Positions 30,476 through 40,302 of a DNA stretch of 64,000 bases are shown here, piece after piece. This stretch comes from Streptomyces sp. V1I1 (GTDB lineage Bacteria; Actinomycetota; Actinomycetes; Streptomycetales; Streptomycetaceae): assembly GCF_030817355.1 (NCBI RefSeq), contig NZ_JAUSZH010000001.1:4377501-4441500 (forward strand), in the 5' to 3' direction. Each line of letters starts with the position of its first letter. Within the stretch, counting starts at the first letter, position 1. Position numbers and translations under genes: made by a program. The notes below the pieces were generated by a model that ran no database searches, had not been told where the DNA came from, and was given only the letters and a program-made list of their open reading frames with translations.

Positions 30476-32296
30476 ATGTCAGCGACACCGAACAAACACC
30501 GTGCGGCCCGCCGGAGCCGTCGGGTTCTCGCCGCGGCCGCCGGACTGGCCACCGTCGGCGCGCTCTTCGCCGCGATGCCGGCCGGTGCCGCCGTCGACGA
30601 GGGGAGCAGCGGCGACCGTCACCACAAGCCGCGCACCGTCGACGTGCAGCTGCTGTCCTTCAACGACCTGCACGGAAACCTGGAGCCGCCCGCCGGCTCG
30701 GCCGGTCAGGTCACCCACACCCGCCCGGACGGCACCACCGAGAAGATCAATGCGGGCGGCGCCGAGTACCTCGCCACGCACCTGCGCCAGGCCCGCGAGG
30801 GTAATAAGTACTCGGTGACCGCCGCGGCCGGTGACATGATCGGCGCATCGCCGCTGCTCTCCGGGCTCTTCCACGACGAGCCGACCATCGAGGCGCTGAA
30901 CGCGCTGAAGCTCGATGTCTCCTCCGTCGGCAACCACGAGTTCGACGAGGGCGCCAAGGAACTCGCCCGGATACAGAACGGCGGCTGTCACCCCACCGCC
31001 GGCTGCTTCGAGAAGGGCAGGAAGTTCAGGGGCGCGGACTTCCCGTACCTCGCCGCGAATGTGGCGAACGACAAGACCGGCAGGCCGCTGCTCGATCCGT
31101 ACTTCATCTGGAAGAAGGACGGGGTCAAGATCGGCTTCATCGGGGTGACCCTGGAGGGCACGCCGAACATCGTCAGCGCCGAGGGCGTCAAGGGCCTCAC
31201 GTTCGGCGACGAGGTCGAGACGATCAACAAGTACACCAAGGTGCTGGAGCGCAAGGGCGTCAAGTCGATCGTCGCCCTGATCCACGAGGGCGGCGCGCCG
31301 GCCTCCTCCTCGTACAACTACAACTGCGACAGCCCGGGCCCCGGCGACGGTGTCTCCGGCCCGATCGTCGACATCGCCAAGAAGATCAGCCCGCAGGTCG
31401 ACGCCCTGGTCACCGGCCACACCCACCAGGCGTACGCGTGCACCATCCCGGACCCGTCTGGCCGGCCGCGTACGGTCACATCGGCGGCCTCGTTCGGCAA
31501 GCTGTACACCGACACGACGCTCACCTACGACCGTCGCACCAAGGACATCGTCCGTACGGCCGTCGCCTCCGCGAACCACGTCGTCACCCGCGACGTGCCG
31601 AGGGCCGAGGACATGACCTCGCTGATCGCGCGCTGGAACACGCTGGCCGCGCCGGTCGCGAGCCGGCCCGTCGGCTATATCTCCGCCGACATCGAGAACC
31701 CCTTCGACGCGCCCGAGAAGCCGCTCGGCAATCTGATCGCGGACGCGCAGCTGGAGGGTCTCGCCCCGGCGGACAAGGGCGGGGCGCAGCTCGCGCTGAT
31801 GAACCCGGGCGGAATCCGCGCGGGCCTCGTCCACAAGGCGTCCGGCAGTGAGGGCGACGGTGTCGTCACCTACGGCGAGGCGTTCACCGTGCAGCCGTTC
31901 ACCAACATGATGACCGTCGTCGACCTGACCGGCGCCCAGTTGATCACTGCACTCCAGCAGCAGGTCAGTGGCGTGAACCAGGCTTCCCCGAAGATCCTCC
32001 AGGTGTCTGACGGCTTCACCTACACCCTGGATCTGACGAAGACCGGAGCCGAGAGGATCGTGGCCGGCTCGGTCAAACTGAAGGGCGAGGCGATCGACCC
32101 GGCGAAGACCTACCGGGTCGCGATGAATGAGTTCCTGGCGGGCGGCGGCGATGGTTTCGCCGTCCTGAAGGAGCACAAGAACAAGCTGGTCGGTGCGTCC
32201 GACCTGGACATCCTCAACGCCTATCTGGCCGCGCACTCCAGCGCGAGCGCGCCGCTCGCGCCGCCGGCGACGGGCCGGATCACCGTCGTGAAGTAG
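30476..32296 (+). CDS. secreted 5'-nucleotidase / UshA-type metallophosphoesterase
   Basis: This 606-residue secreted protein has an Arg-rich signal peptide (cleavage probably after G-A-A-V-D near residue 40). The N-terminal metallophosphatase domain carries F-N-D-L-H-G-N, S-V-G-N-H-E-F-D and T-G-H-T-H; the C-terminal 5'-nucleotidase domain starts near residue 400 and includes N-P-G-G-I-R and the A-M-N-E-F-L-A-G-G-G-D segment. It would release phosphate and nucleosides from extracellular nucleotides. ATG 30476 follows AAGGGG; upstream in-frame starts would remove the signal peptide from the N-terminus. No sortase motif is visible. Confidence 0.92.
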   Translation: MSATPNKHRAARRSRRVLAAAAGLATVGALFAAMPAGAAVDEGSSGDRHHKPRTVDVQLLSFNDLHGNLEPPAGSAGQVTHTRPDGTTEKINAGGAEYLATHLRQAREGNKYSVTAAAGDMIGASPLLSGLFHDEPTIEALNALKLDVSSVGNHEFDEGAKELARIQNGGCHPTAGCFEKGRKFRGADFPYLAANVANDKTGRPLLDPYFIWKKDGVKIGFIGVTLEGTPNIVSAEGVKGLTFGDEVETINKYTKVLERKGVKSIVALIHEGGAPASSSYNYNCDSPGPGDGVSGPIVDIAKKISPQVDALVTGHTHQAYACTIPDPSGRPRTVTSAASFGKLYTDTTLTYDRRTKDIVRTAVASANHVVTRDVPRAEDMTSLIARWNTLAAPVASRPVGYISADIENPFDAPEKPLGNLIADAQLEGLAPADKGGAQLALMNPGGIRAGLVHKASGSEGDGVVTYGEAFTVQPFTNMMTVVDLTGAQLITALQQQVSGVNQASPKILQVSDGFTYTLDLTKTGAERIVAGSVKLKGEAIDPAKTYRVAMNEFLAGGGDGFAVLKEHKNKLVGASDLDILNAYLAAHSSASAPLAPPATGRITVVK

Positions 32297-32333
32297 CGGT
32301 ACGCGGCGGGACGGTGGGGCGGCGGGCCACGGG

Positions 32334-32416
32334 GCTGCCGCCCCACTGGCGTTCGCCCCACTGGCGTTCACCCCGGCGTTCACCCCGGCGTTCACCACCG
32401 GCGTCCACCCCGGCGT
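32334..32416. repeat. 12-15 bp tandem repeat after the 5'-nucleotidase gene
   Basis: Two copies of the unit ccccactggcgttc(g/a) are followed by about four copies of ccccggcgttca or near variants. The array starts about 40 nt after the TAG stop and fills the 3' flank. Confidence 0.85.
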
Positions 32417-32503
32417 TCACGGACGAGGCTTGATTCAGCCGTTGGTTACTGGCCAGTCCTGACCCTGGCGCTTCTTGACGTGACCACGCCATAATCCCGG
32501 ACC

Positions 32504-33373
32504 ATGGACCGACGGAGCTTTCTCGCGGGCGCGGCAGCCGTCTCCGCAACCGCCCTCATCGGCGCACCCCCCGCCTTCGCCGCACCTCGCCGCACCCTGT
32601 CCGCGCAGGACTGGATGGCGGGCTCCGCGGACAGCACCACCCTCGCGAGGCTGACGATCCCCGGCACACACGACTCGGGCGCGCGCTTCGGCGGACTCTG
32701 GACGGAGTGCCAGAACACCACCATCGCCAACCAGTTGAACAGCGGCATCCGCTTCCTGGACGTCCGCTGCCGGGTCACCGGGGACTCCTTCGCCATCCAC
32801 CACGGGGCGTACTACCAGAACCTGATGTTCGGCGATGTGCTCATCGCCTGCCGGGACTTCCTGAACGCCCACCCGTCCGAGACGGTCCTCATGCGCGTCA
32901 AGCAGGAGTACTCGGAGGAGAGCGACGCGACCTTCCGCCGCGTTTTCGACACCTACCTCGACGGCAAGGGCTGGCGTCCGCTGTTCCGCATCGGCGACGG
33001 GCTGCCGTCGCTGGGCGAGGCCCGCGGCAAGGTCGTCCTCATCGCCGACAACGGCGGACTGCCCGGCGTCAAATGGTGGGACAGCGCGGTGTTCGACATC
33101 CAGGACGACTGGAACGCCGCGCCGAACGCCAAGTACCCCAAGATCGAGGCACAGTTCCGCAAGGCGTCCCAGCAGCCCGGAAAGCTGTTCATCAACTTCG
33201 TCAGCACCTCCGCGTACCTGCCGCCGCGCTGGAACTCCGACAACCTCAACCCGAGGGTCCATTCCTTCGTCAACGGCTCCGAGGCGAGCGGCTGGAGGGG
33301 CCTCGGCATTGTGCCGATGGACTACCCCAACACCCGCTCGGGACTCGTCGATTCGCTCCTGCGGCACAACTAG
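32504..33373 (+). CDS. secreted phosphatidylinositol-specific phospholipase C
   Basis: A 289-residue secreted enzyme with a Tat-type signal (D-R-R-S-F-L-A-G, cleavage after A-F-A near residue 26). The PI-PLC X domain shows the two catalytic His in P-G-T-H-D-S-G (about residue 55) and F-A-I-H-H-G-A (about residue 99), with R-F-L-D-V-R in between. It cleaves phosphatidylinositol headgroups without calcium in characterised bacterial members. No RBS precedes ATG 32504; CATAAT at 32490-32495 would place transcription at the start codon. Confidence 0.92.
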   Translation: MDRRSFLAGAAAVSATALIGAPPAFAAPRRTLSAQDWMAGSADSTTLARLTIPGTHDSGARFGGLWTECQNTTIANQLNSGIRFLDVRCRVTGDSFAIHHGAYYQNLMFGDVLIACRDFLNAHPSETVLMRVKQEYSEESDATFRRVFDTYLDGKGWRPLFRIGDGLPSLGEARGKVVLIADNGGLPGVKWWDSAVFDIQDDWNAAPNAKYPKIEAQFRKASQQPGKLFINFVSTSAYLPPRWNSDNLNPRVHSFVNGSEASGWRGLGIVPMDYPNTRSGLVDSLLRHN

Positions 33374-33397
33374 GCGGCGCGCCGGTCGGCGTCAGGG

Positions 33398-34825
33398 CTA
33401 GGCGGGCGGTGGCGTCGCCGCGCCCGGCAGCCGGATCACCGCGCGCGTACCGCCGCCGGCAGCGGGCTCGATCGAAACCTCGCCGCCCGACTGCTGGACC
33501 GTACGGGCCACGATCGACAGCCCAAGACCGGAGCCGGGCAGACTCCGCGCCGACGGCGAGCGCCAGAACCGCTCGAAGACGTACGGGAGTTCATCGGCGG
33601 GGATGCCGGGACCGTGGTCCCGTACCGTCAGCTCGCCGCCCTTGAGAGCCACCTCGACCGTCCCGCCCGGCGGCGAGAACTTCACCGAGTTGTCCAGGAC
33701 GTTGACCAGCGCCCGCACCAGCGCGGCCGGCTCCGCCCGTACGTACCAGGGCGCCAGGTCCGCCGCGAAGGTCAGCTCGGGCCCGCGCAGCCGGGCCCGC
33801 TCCAGCGCTGCCTCGGCGATCTCGTGCAGGGCGACCACCTTCAGCGGTCCCCGGTCCACCGCGTCGGGCCGCGACAGCTCCTGCAAGTCACCGATGAGGG
33901 CCGCCAGTTCGGTCATCTGCGCCTTGACCGAGGCCATCAGCGCCGTACGGTCCGCGGGCGGGATCGCCCGGCCCGTCTCCTCGCTGCGGGCCAGCAGTTC
34001 GATATTCGTACGCAGCGAGGTCAGCGGCGTACGCAGCTCGTGCCCGGCGTCCGCGATCAGCTGCGCCTGCCGGTCCCGGGAGGAGGCGAGCGCGGCGGTC
34101 ATCGAGTTGAAGGAGCGGGACAGCCGGGCGATCTCGTCCTCGCCCTCGACCGGGATGCGTACGGTCAGATCCTCGGTGCGGGCGACATGCTCGACCGCCC
34201 CGGTGAGCCGGTCGACCGGTTTGAGCCCGGCCCGCGCGACCCACAGCCCGGCCGCGCCCGCGCCCAGGACGCCGACGCCGGACACGACGAGCAGCAGGAG
34301 CGCCAGATCGTTGAGGGTGCCCTCGGTCTCCTTGAGCGGGTACGCGATCATCACCGCGGTGTCCGTCACGACCCCGCTCGCCGGGCCCTGGACGACGGCC
34401 GCGGCGGTGAGTACGCGGACATCCTTCCCTTCGGTGTCCTGGCCGTTGCGCAACGTCCAGACGGTCGGGTCCGCGTTCCGCGCCACCTCCTGGTCACTGC
34501 TGTCGACCTGGACGGTGCCGGCGGAGCCGGCGGCGACGCACGGTTTGCCGCTGCCGGCTTGGACGAGCTGGAGGTAGAAGACGGGCTTGGGGCCGTAGCC
34601 GGTCCGCGCGGCGGGGGTCTGGGAACAGCTGCGCAACGCGGCGGCGATTTCCTCGCCCTGCAAGGGCGCGCTCGCGGCTTTCAGCTTGGAGTCGATCTCG
34701 TCGTACAGCTTGCCGCGCACGACGAACCAGCAGGTGGTGGATACGGCCGCGACCGCGACCGCCACCGCGACCGCCACCAGCAGCGCCAGCCGCGACCGCA
34801 GGGGCAGCGCACGGAACCTTCTCAT
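33398..34825 (-). CDS. sensor histidine kinase
   Basis: A 475-residue membrane kinase: helix 1 (about 12-36), an extracytoplasmic domain of about 130 residues, helix 2 (about 172-197), HAMP linker, HisKA with phosphoacceptor His262 in D-A-G-H-E-L-R-T-P, and a HATPase domain with N-V-L-D-N-S-V-K-F and G-S-G-L-G-L-S-I. The gene follows its response regulator, overlapping it by 1 bp if ATG 34825 is used or by 4 bp if GTG 34828 is used. The signal is unknown; a protease gene lies directly upstream of the regulator gene. Confidence 0.93.
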   Translation of the reverse strand: MRRFRALPLRSRLALLVAVAVAVAVAAVSTTCWFVVRGKLYDEIDSKLKAASAPLQGEEIAAALRSCSQTPAARTGYGPKPVFYLQLVQAGSGKPCVAAGSAGTVQVDSSDQEVARNADPTVWTLRNGQDTEGKDVRVLTAAAVVQGPASGVVTDTAVMIAYPLKETEGTLNDLALLLLVVSGVGVLGAGAAGLWVARAGLKPVDRLTGAVEHVARTEDLTVRIPVEGEDEIARLSRSFNSMTAALASSRDRQAQLIADAGHELRTPLTSLRTNIELLARSEETGRAIPPADRTALMASVKAQMTELAALIGDLQELSRPDAVDRGPLKVVALHEIAEAALERARLRGPELTFAADLAPWYVRAEPAALVRALVNVLDNSVKFSPPGGTVEVALKGGELTVRDHGPGIPADELPYVFERFWRSPSARSLPGSGLGLSIVARTVQQSGGEVSIEPAAGGGTRAVIRLPGAATPPPA

Positions 34826-35547
34826 CACTCCGGGCCGCCCGACCGCAGCGCGTACCCCACGCCGCGCACCGTGTGGACCAGGCGCGGCTCGCCGGCCGCC
34901 TCCGTCTTGCGTCGCAGATACATCACATACACATCCAGCGAATTCGAACTGGGCTCGAAGTCGAAGCCCCAGACCGCCTTGAGGATCTGCTCCCGGGTCA
35001 GCACCTGGCGCGGATGCGCGAGAAACATCTCCAGCAGCGTGAACTCCGTACGAGTCAGCTCCACCCGGCGCGTGCCGCGGTGGACCTCGCGCGTCGCCAG
35101 GTCCATCCGCAGATCGGCGAAGGCCAGCACGTCGTCGTCGGGAGCCGCGCCCGCGGTCGTCGCGTACGAGCTGCGCCGCAGCAGCGCGCGGATCCGGGCG
35201 AACAGCTCGTCCAGCTCGAAGGGCTTGACCAGATAGTCGTCGGCGCCCGCGTCCAGCCCGGTGACCCGGTCGCCGACCGTGTCCCGCGCGGTCAGCATCA
35301 GGATCGGCGTCGTCGACCCGGCGGCGCGCAGCCGCCGGGCCGCGGTCAGGCCGTCCATCCGGGGCATCTGGATGTCGAGCACGATCAGATCGGGCGCGTA
35401 CGCCTCCGCCCGGGCGAGGGCGTCCACGCCGTCGACGGCGACCTCGGTCCCGTACCCCTCGAAGGCGAGCGAGCGCTGGAGCGCCTCACGGACGGCGGGC
35501 TCGTCGTCGACGATGAGGATGCGGTCGCCTTCACGGGGGGTAGTCAT
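34825..35547 (-). CDS. OmpR/PhoB-family response regulator
   Basis: A 240-residue regulator with a receiver domain (acidic pair D-D-E near residue 14-16, phospho-acceptor Asp58, T and K positions L-T-A-R-D and L-V-K-P-F-E) and a C-terminal winged helix (about 140-235, ending V-R-G-V-G-Y-A-L-R). It is transcribed before and overlaps its kinase gene. Target genes are not evident from the sequence. Confidence 0.94.
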   Translation of the reverse strand: MTTPREGDRILIVDDEPAVREALQRSLAFEGYGTEVAVDGVDALARAEAYAPDLIVLDIQMPRMDGLTAARRLRAAGSTTPILMLTARDTVGDRVTGLDAGADDYLVKPFELDELFARIRALLRRSSYATTAGAAPDDDVLAFADLRMDLATREVHRGTRRVELTRTEFTLLEMFLAHPRQVLTREQILKAVWGFDFEPSSNSLDVYVMYLRRKTEAAGEPRLVHTVRGVGYALRSGGPE

Positions 35548-35567
35548 GGTTTCAGCCTCGCACGGGG

Positions 35568-36548
35568 TCAGCTGTTGCCGCCGGAGCGCAGGTCGTCGAG
35601 GTCGGCCTTGACGGTGTCGATGGGGATGGCGAAGCCGAGGCCGACGCTGCCGGCGGTGGAGCCGGTGGCCGAACTGGGCGAGTACATCGCGGAGTTGATG
35701 CCGATGATCTCGCCGTTCATGTTGATGAGCGCGCCGCCGGAGTTGCCGGGGTTGAGCGAGGCGTCGGTCTGGATGGCCTTGTAGGTGGTCTTGGAGTCGC
35801 CGGTGTCGCCGTTGAACTGCTGCCCGCCGAATTCGAAGGGCCAGCCGCCGTCCTGCTGTTGCTGCCGGCCTTGGTCCTGGTCCTTCGCGACGGTCACATC
35901 GCGGTTGAGCGCGGAGACGATCCCGCTGGTGACGGTGCCGGTCAGGCCCTCGGGCGAGCCGATCGCGACGACCTCGTCGCCGACCTTGACCTTGCTGGAG
36001 GCGCCGAGGGAAGCCGCCTTGAGGCCTGTCGCGCCCTGCAGCTTGATGAGAGCGAGATCCTTGTCGGGGTCGGTGCCGACCACCTTGGCGGTGTACGTCT
36101 TGCCGTCGCTGAGCTTCACCTTGACGGTGTCGGCGCCGGAGACGACGTGGTTGTTGGTGATGACCTCACCGTCGGCGGTGATGATCACGCCGGAGCCGGT
36201 GGACTGCCCGGCGGAGGAGGTCGCGCTGATCTCCACGATGCTCGGCGAGACGGCCTGGGCGACGCCGGAGACTGTGCCGGTGCTGCTCCGCGACACATTG
36301 GTGCCGGTCACGCCGGTACCGCTGCTCTTGTCGCCGCCGACGAACTGCCCGACGAGCGCGGAGGCTCCGCCGCCGATGACCGCGGCTGCGACGGCAACGG
36401 CGACGATGAGCGCGACGGGCCGCTTGGCCTTGGCACGGTGCGGTGGGGGCGGGGGCGCGGGGGGGTGGAGTGGGGGCGGAAGGTAGGCGCCGGTGTCGTA
36501 CGGCTCCGGCTGTGGCTCAGGCTGCGGGTAGCGGTAATAGTCCGTCAT
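35568..36548 (-). CDS. membrane-anchored trypsin-like serine protease (HtrA-like, no PDZ)
   Basis: This 326-residue protein has a Pro/Tyr-rich cytosolic tail, one membrane helix (about 44-66) and an extracytoplasmic S1C protease domain with the triad His134 (N-N-H-V-V), Asp164 (D-K-D-L-A-L-I-K) and Ser270 (G-N-S-G-G). It stops just after the protease domain, so the PDZ domain of typical HtrA/DegP proteins is missing. An acidic Gln-rich insert lies around 222-252. It is 20 nt upstream of the two-component genes and may be co-transcribed with them. Confidence 0.9.
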   Translation of the reverse strand: MTDYYRYPQPEPQPEPYDTGAYLPPPLHPPAPPPPPHRAKAKRPVALIVAVAVAAAVIGGGASALVGQFVGGDKSSGTGVTGTNVSRSSTGTVSGVAQAVSPSIVEISATSSAGQSTGSGVIITADGEVITNNHVVSGADTVKVKLSDGKTYTAKVVGTDPDKDLALIKLQGATGLKAASLGASSKVKVGDEVVAIGSPEGLTGTVTSGIVSALNRDVTVAKDQDQGRQQQQDGGWPFEFGGQQFNGDTGDSKTTYKAIQTDASLNPGNSGGALINMNGEIIGINSAMYSPSSATGSTAGSVGLGFAIPIDTVKADLDDLRSGGNS

Positions 36549-37128
36549 GGGGATGACTCTGGGGGCCGTACATGAGAGCAGCCTGAGGCGGCGCTGAGAA
36601 GCCGGCCAGAAGGGGTATGCCCGAGTTCAGGGGGCACGGGGGGCGTGGTGGCGGGGGGTTTCCCGCACTCGGGGGCGTGCGGCGGCCCCTGGCGGAGGGG
36701 TACGCGAGGTGCGGGCGGGTCTTTCTCCCCCACCCCGCCCCTTCCCGAGACTGGGGGCACTGCCCCCAGGCCCCCTGGCGGGGAGGGGGAGGGTACGTGG
36801 GGGCTGACGCCCCCACACCCCCGGCTACTCCGGTGGCTTCGCCGCGGAGCCCGCGAAAGCGGGGCTGGCGCCCCCGCGTCCCACCGGGCGGCGGCTTCGC
36901 GCCCCCGGGCTGGCCCGAACCGAGTACCTCCCGTTGGGGAGGGGCCGTGCAGGGTCGTCCCCGCAGGGGATCGGCGGCCGGACCCAGTGATCAACACGAA
37001 CCCCTTCACGCCGCCGGCCCCGAGGAGTCGAGCCCGGAGGGGCCCCGGAACCCGCGCCGCACGGCACCGGGCAACCCCGCGACCCGCGCCGCGGACGGCC
37101 GCACCCCGCAACGCACCCCCGCCGGAGG
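36549..37128. other. GC-run intergenic region between lacI-type and protease genes
   Basis: A 580-bp stretch of long G and C runs without a believable gene. It includes a 9-bp hairpin with a one-base loop (36751-36769) and an 8-bp hairpin (36797-36816) that could end transcription from the LacI-type regulator gene. Such GC-run intergenic sequence is typical of Streptomyces. Confidence 0.6.
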
Positions 37129-38151
37129 CTAACCGCAGCCGCACGAGCGGCGGATTACCAAGCCCGATGGGAACTGCTTCACCCTCTCCCGGCGCGAACC
37201 CGCCACCCTCAGGCCGTCGTCCAGGACCAGGTCCACCGCCGCCCGTGCCATCGCCGGGCGGTCCGAGGAGATCGTCGTCAACGGCGGGTCCGTCAGCGCC
37301 GCCTCCTTGACGTCGTCGAAGCCTGCCACCGCCAGCTCGCCCGGGACGTCTATGCGCAGTTCACGCGCCGCGCGCAGGACGCCGATCGCCTGGTCGTCCG
37401 TCGCGCAGAAGATCGCCGGCGGACGCTCCGGGCCCGAGAGCAGTTTGAGGGCCACGAGATACGCGTCGTAGCGGTTGAACGGGGCCTGAAAGAGCCGGCC
37501 CTCCACCGAGCGGCCCGACTCCAGCATCGCCCGGCGCCAGCCCTCGACGTGGTCCGTCACCGGGTCGCCGACCGCCGGGGTCGACTCGATGCCGCCGAGG
37601 CAGGCGACATACGGATGCCCGTGCTCCAGCAGATGCCGCGTCGCCAGTTGCGCGCCGCCGATGTCGTCCGTGACGACCGCGACGTCGTCGATCGCCTCGG
37701 GGCGTTCATGCAGGAGGACGACCCGCGCGTCCCACGCCTCGATCTCCGCCGCCGCCCGTTCGCTCGGGCCCTGGCTGACCAGGATCAGCCCCGAGACCCG
37801 CATCCCGAGGAAGGCCCGCAGATAGTGGACCTCGCGCTCGTCGCGGTAGTCGGAGTTCCCGACGAGTACCATTTTTCCGCGTTCCGCCGCGGCCTGTTCC
37901 ACCGCGTGCGCCATCTCCGCGAAGAACGGCTGGCGCGCGTCCGGCACGATCATTCCTATGAGGTCGGTCCGCCGCGAGGCCATCGCCTGGGCGACCCGGT
38001 CCGGCCGGTAACCCAGCTCCTTGATCGCGGCGAGCACCCGCTCGCGCGTGGCCGGGGCAACCGGCCGGGGTCCGTTGTTGATGACGTAGCTGACGACCGC
38101 GGTCGACGTACCCGCCAGTCTCGCCACATCGTCCCGCGTCACCTTGGCCAC
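37129..38151 (-). CDS. LacI-family transcriptional regulator
   Basis: A 340-residue regulator with an N-terminal helix-turn-helix and hinge ([17 protein letters not shown] near residue 10-26, R-P-D-R-V-A-Q-A-M around 49) and a periplasmic-binding-protein-like effector domain. It ends with an unusual C-G-C-G. The ligand is unknown, and no sugar transporter is adjacent. It is transcribed in the same direction as, and 24 nt after, glnR. Confidence 0.9.
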   Translation of the reverse strand: MAKVTRDDVARLAGTSTAVVSYVINNGPRPVAPATRERVLAAIKELGYRPDRVAQAMASRRTDLIGMIVPDARQPFFAEMAHAVEQAAAERGKMVLVGNSDYRDEREVHYLRAFLGMRVSGLILVSQGPSERAAAEIEAWDARVVLLHERPEAIDDVAVVTDDIGGAQLATRHLLEHGHPYVACLGGIESTPAVGDPVTDHVEGWRRAMLESGRSVEGRLFQAPFNRYDAYLVALKLLSGPERPPAIFCATDDQAIGVLRAARELRIDVPGELAVAGFDDVKEAALTDPPLTTISSDRPAMARAAVDLVLDDGLRVAGSRRERVKQFPSGLVIRRSCGCG

Positions 38152-38175
38152 GCGCGGCAGTCTACGCGGGGTGAC

Positions 38176-38955
38176 CTACCTCTGGGCAGGGCGTACGGCG
38201 GCTTCCTGCACCTCCGCCGGATCCTCCGTACGGGCGACAGGAGCCGCCGCCTTCGCATCGGCCTCCTTGGCCGCGCGCTCGACCTTCTCCGGCGCGACGA
38301 AGCGGTAGCCGACGTTCCGTACGGTCCCGATCAGCGACTCGTGCTCCGGGCCGAGCTTCGCCCGCAGCCGCCGTACATGCACGTCGACCGTGCGCGTACC
38401 GCCGAAGTAGTCGTAGCCCCAGACCTCCTGGAGCAGCTGCGCGCGGGTGAAGACCCGCCCCGGGTGCTGCGCGAGGTACTTCAGCAGCTCGAACTCCTTG
38501 AAGGTCAGGTCCAGGACCCGCCCCTTCAGCTTCGCGCTGTACGTCGCCTCGTCGACCGAAAGATCGCCGTTGCGGATCTCCATCGGAGAGTCGTCCGAGG
38601 TGATGTGCTGGCGGCCCATCGCGAGGCGCAGCCTCGCCTCGACCTCGGCGGGACCCGCCGTGTCGAGCAGCACGTCGTCGATGCCCCAGTCCGCGGTGAC
38701 GGCCGCGAGCCCGCCCTCCGTGACGACGAGGATCAGCGGACAGCCGGGCCCGGTGGAGCGCAGCAGCTGGCACAGCGACCGGACCTGCGGCAGATCGCGG
38801 CGGCCGTCGATAAGGATCACGTCGGCACCGGGGGTGTCGACGAGGGCCGGGCCCTCGGCGGGGGCCACCCGTACGTTGTGCAGAAGCAGTCCGAGGGCGG
38901 GAAGCACCTCCGTCGACGGCTGGAGGGCATTGGTCAGGAGCAGCAGAGAGCTCAT
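38176..38955 (-). CDS. glnR: nitrogen regulator GlnR
   Basis: This 259-residue OmpR-type regulator matches actinobacterial GlnR: an atypical receiver domain with Asp50 but without the usual acidic pocket, and a winged helix (about 130-225) with [13 protein letters not shown] and [12 protein letters not shown]. GlnR is an orphan regulator that activates ammonium uptake and assimilation genes under nitrogen limitation. It has a polar Ala/Glu-rich tail. The gene is divergent from the hydrolase gene at 39176, with 220 bp between the starts. Confidence 0.92.
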   Translation of the reverse strand: MSSLLLLTNALQPSTEVLPALGLLLHNVRVAPAEGPALVDTPGADVILIDGRRDLPQVRSLCQLLRSTGPGCPLILVVTEGGLAAVTADWGIDDVLLDTAGPAEVEARLRLAMGRQHITSDDSPMEIRNGDLSVDEATYSAKLKGRVLDLTFKEFELLKYLAQHPGRVFTRAQLLQEVWGYDYFGGTRTVDVHVRRLRAKLGPEHESLIGTVRNVGYRFVAPEKVERAAKEADAKAAAPVARTEDPAEVQEAAVRPAQR

Positions 38956-39175
38956 CGCGCCCCACCTGCCCGGGTCGTCTTGCGGTCGTGCACGGTTCGC
39001 TCGCCCATAACGTCGGTTCCTCCTCGGTCCCTGCGAGGACGTTGCGGCATCTGCTTCGTACGGTGGCTCCCGCGCCCTGGGAGCCTTTGTTCACCTGCCT
39101 GTAACAACGGCGGGAAAACACAAAAGGACCCGGGGGCTACGTTGCCCGAGTCCTCTGCCAAGCAGAATAACCCAC

Positions 39176-39991
39176 ATGAGTTCCGAGGCAGAGGGGTCTT
39201 TCCGCAGATCAATTATTCCCTCGCTCACGCGGGGGCCGCGTCGCAAGATCCTCCTTACGGAAGACGGGGTCCGAATTGAGGCCGTGTACGAGCCGTGTAC
39301 GGCAGGTGTCACGGACACCGCGATCGTTGTCGCGCACGGGTTCACGGGGTCGGTGGACCGGCCCGCGGTGCGCCGGGCGGCGCGGGCGTTCGCGCAGCGT
39401 GCGGCCGTGGTCACTTTCTCGTTTCGGGGGCACGGAGCATCCGGCGGCCGCTCCACGGTCGGCGACCGCGAGGTGCTCGATCTGGCGGCCGCGGTGGAGT
39501 GGGCGCGTGCCTTCGGTCACAGTCGCGTGGTGACAGTCGGGTTCTCCATGGGCGGCTCGGTGGTACTGCGGCACGCTGCGATGCACGGGGGGCGCACTGA
39601 GGCGCGTACGGACGCGGTCGCCGCCGTCAGCGCCCCCGCACGCTGGTACTACCGCGGTACGGCCCCGATGCGTCGGCTGCACTGGGTGGTCACCCGGCCT
39701 CTCGGCCGGCTCGTCGGCCGCTACGGCCTCGGCACCCGGATCCACCCAGAGGACTGGAGCCCCGTCCCCCTCTCCCCGGTCGAGTCCGTGCCGCTCATCG
39801 CCCCGACACCGCTGCTGATCGTGCACGGCGACCGCGACCCGTACTTTCCCCTGGACCACCCGCGCATGCTCGCGGCCGCGGCCAGGGAAGGAACGGCCGA
39901 GCTATGGCTGGAGCCGGGCATGGGACATGCCGAGAACGCCGCGGACGACGAGCTGCTCGGCCGCCTCGCAGACTGGCTCGTCGCCGAGTAG
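39176..39991 (+). CDS. alpha/beta hydrolase
   Basis: A 271-residue serine hydrolase with nucleophile motif G-F-S-M-G-G (about residue 122-127), oxyanion segment V-V-A-H-G-F-T-G, acid in H-G-D-R-D-P, and His in G-M-G-H-A-E. No signal peptide is seen. The substrate cannot be inferred. ATG 39176 has no RBS, so the message may have a very short leader. It precedes the MoaD-like gene by 46 nt. Confidence 0.87.
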   Translation: MSSEAEGSFRRSIIPSLTRGPRRKILLTEDGVRIEAVYEPCTAGVTDTAIVVAHGFTGSVDRPAVRRAARAFAQRAAVVTFSFRGHGASGGRSTVGDREVLDLAAAVEWARAFGHSRVVTVGFSMGGSVVLRHAAMHGGRTEARTDAVAAVSAPARWYYRGTAPMRRLHWVVTRPLGRLVGRYGLGTRIHPEDWSPVPLSPVESVPLIAPTPLLIVHGDRDPYFPLDHPRMLAAAAREGTAELWLEPGMGHAENAADDELLGRLADWLVAE

Positions 39992-40037
39992 CTCATCCGC
40001 GTAGCCCATCATGGAAGCCGACGAAAGGAGTGCCGCT

Positions 40038-40292
40038 ATGGCAGCGGGAACGATCCGCTACTGGGCCGCGGCCAAGGCAGCGGCCGGGATCGCGGAGGAG
40101 CCGTACGCGGCGGGAACGCTCGCCGAGGCGCTCGACGCCGTGCGCGAGCGGCACCCGGGGGAGCTGACGCGCGTACTGCAACGGTGTTCGTTCCTCATCG
40201 ACGGTGACCCCGTCGGGACCCGCGGCCATGAGACCGTACGGCTTGCCGAGGGCGGCACGGTCGAGGTGCTCCCGCCGTTCGCAGGAGGGTGA
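40038..40292 (+). CDS. MoaD/ThiS-family sulfur carrier protein
   Basis: An 84-residue ubiquitin-fold protein ending in P-P-F-A-G-G. The C-terminal Gly-Gly is what MoeB/ThiF-type enzymes adenylate and thiolate, so it should carry sulfur as a thiocarboxylate. ATG 40038 has AAAGGAG at 7-nt spacing. It may serve molybdopterin, thiamine or cysteine synthesis; the thiosulfate sulfurtransferase gene lies 2.5 kb downstream. Its stop lies within the RBS region of the next gene. Confidence 0.85.
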   Translation: MAAGTIRYWAAAKAAAGIAEEPYAAGTLAEALDAVRERHPGELTRVLQRCSFLIDGDPVGTRGHETVRLAEGGTVEVLPPFAGG

Positions 40293-40302
40293 ACCGCACA
40301 TC

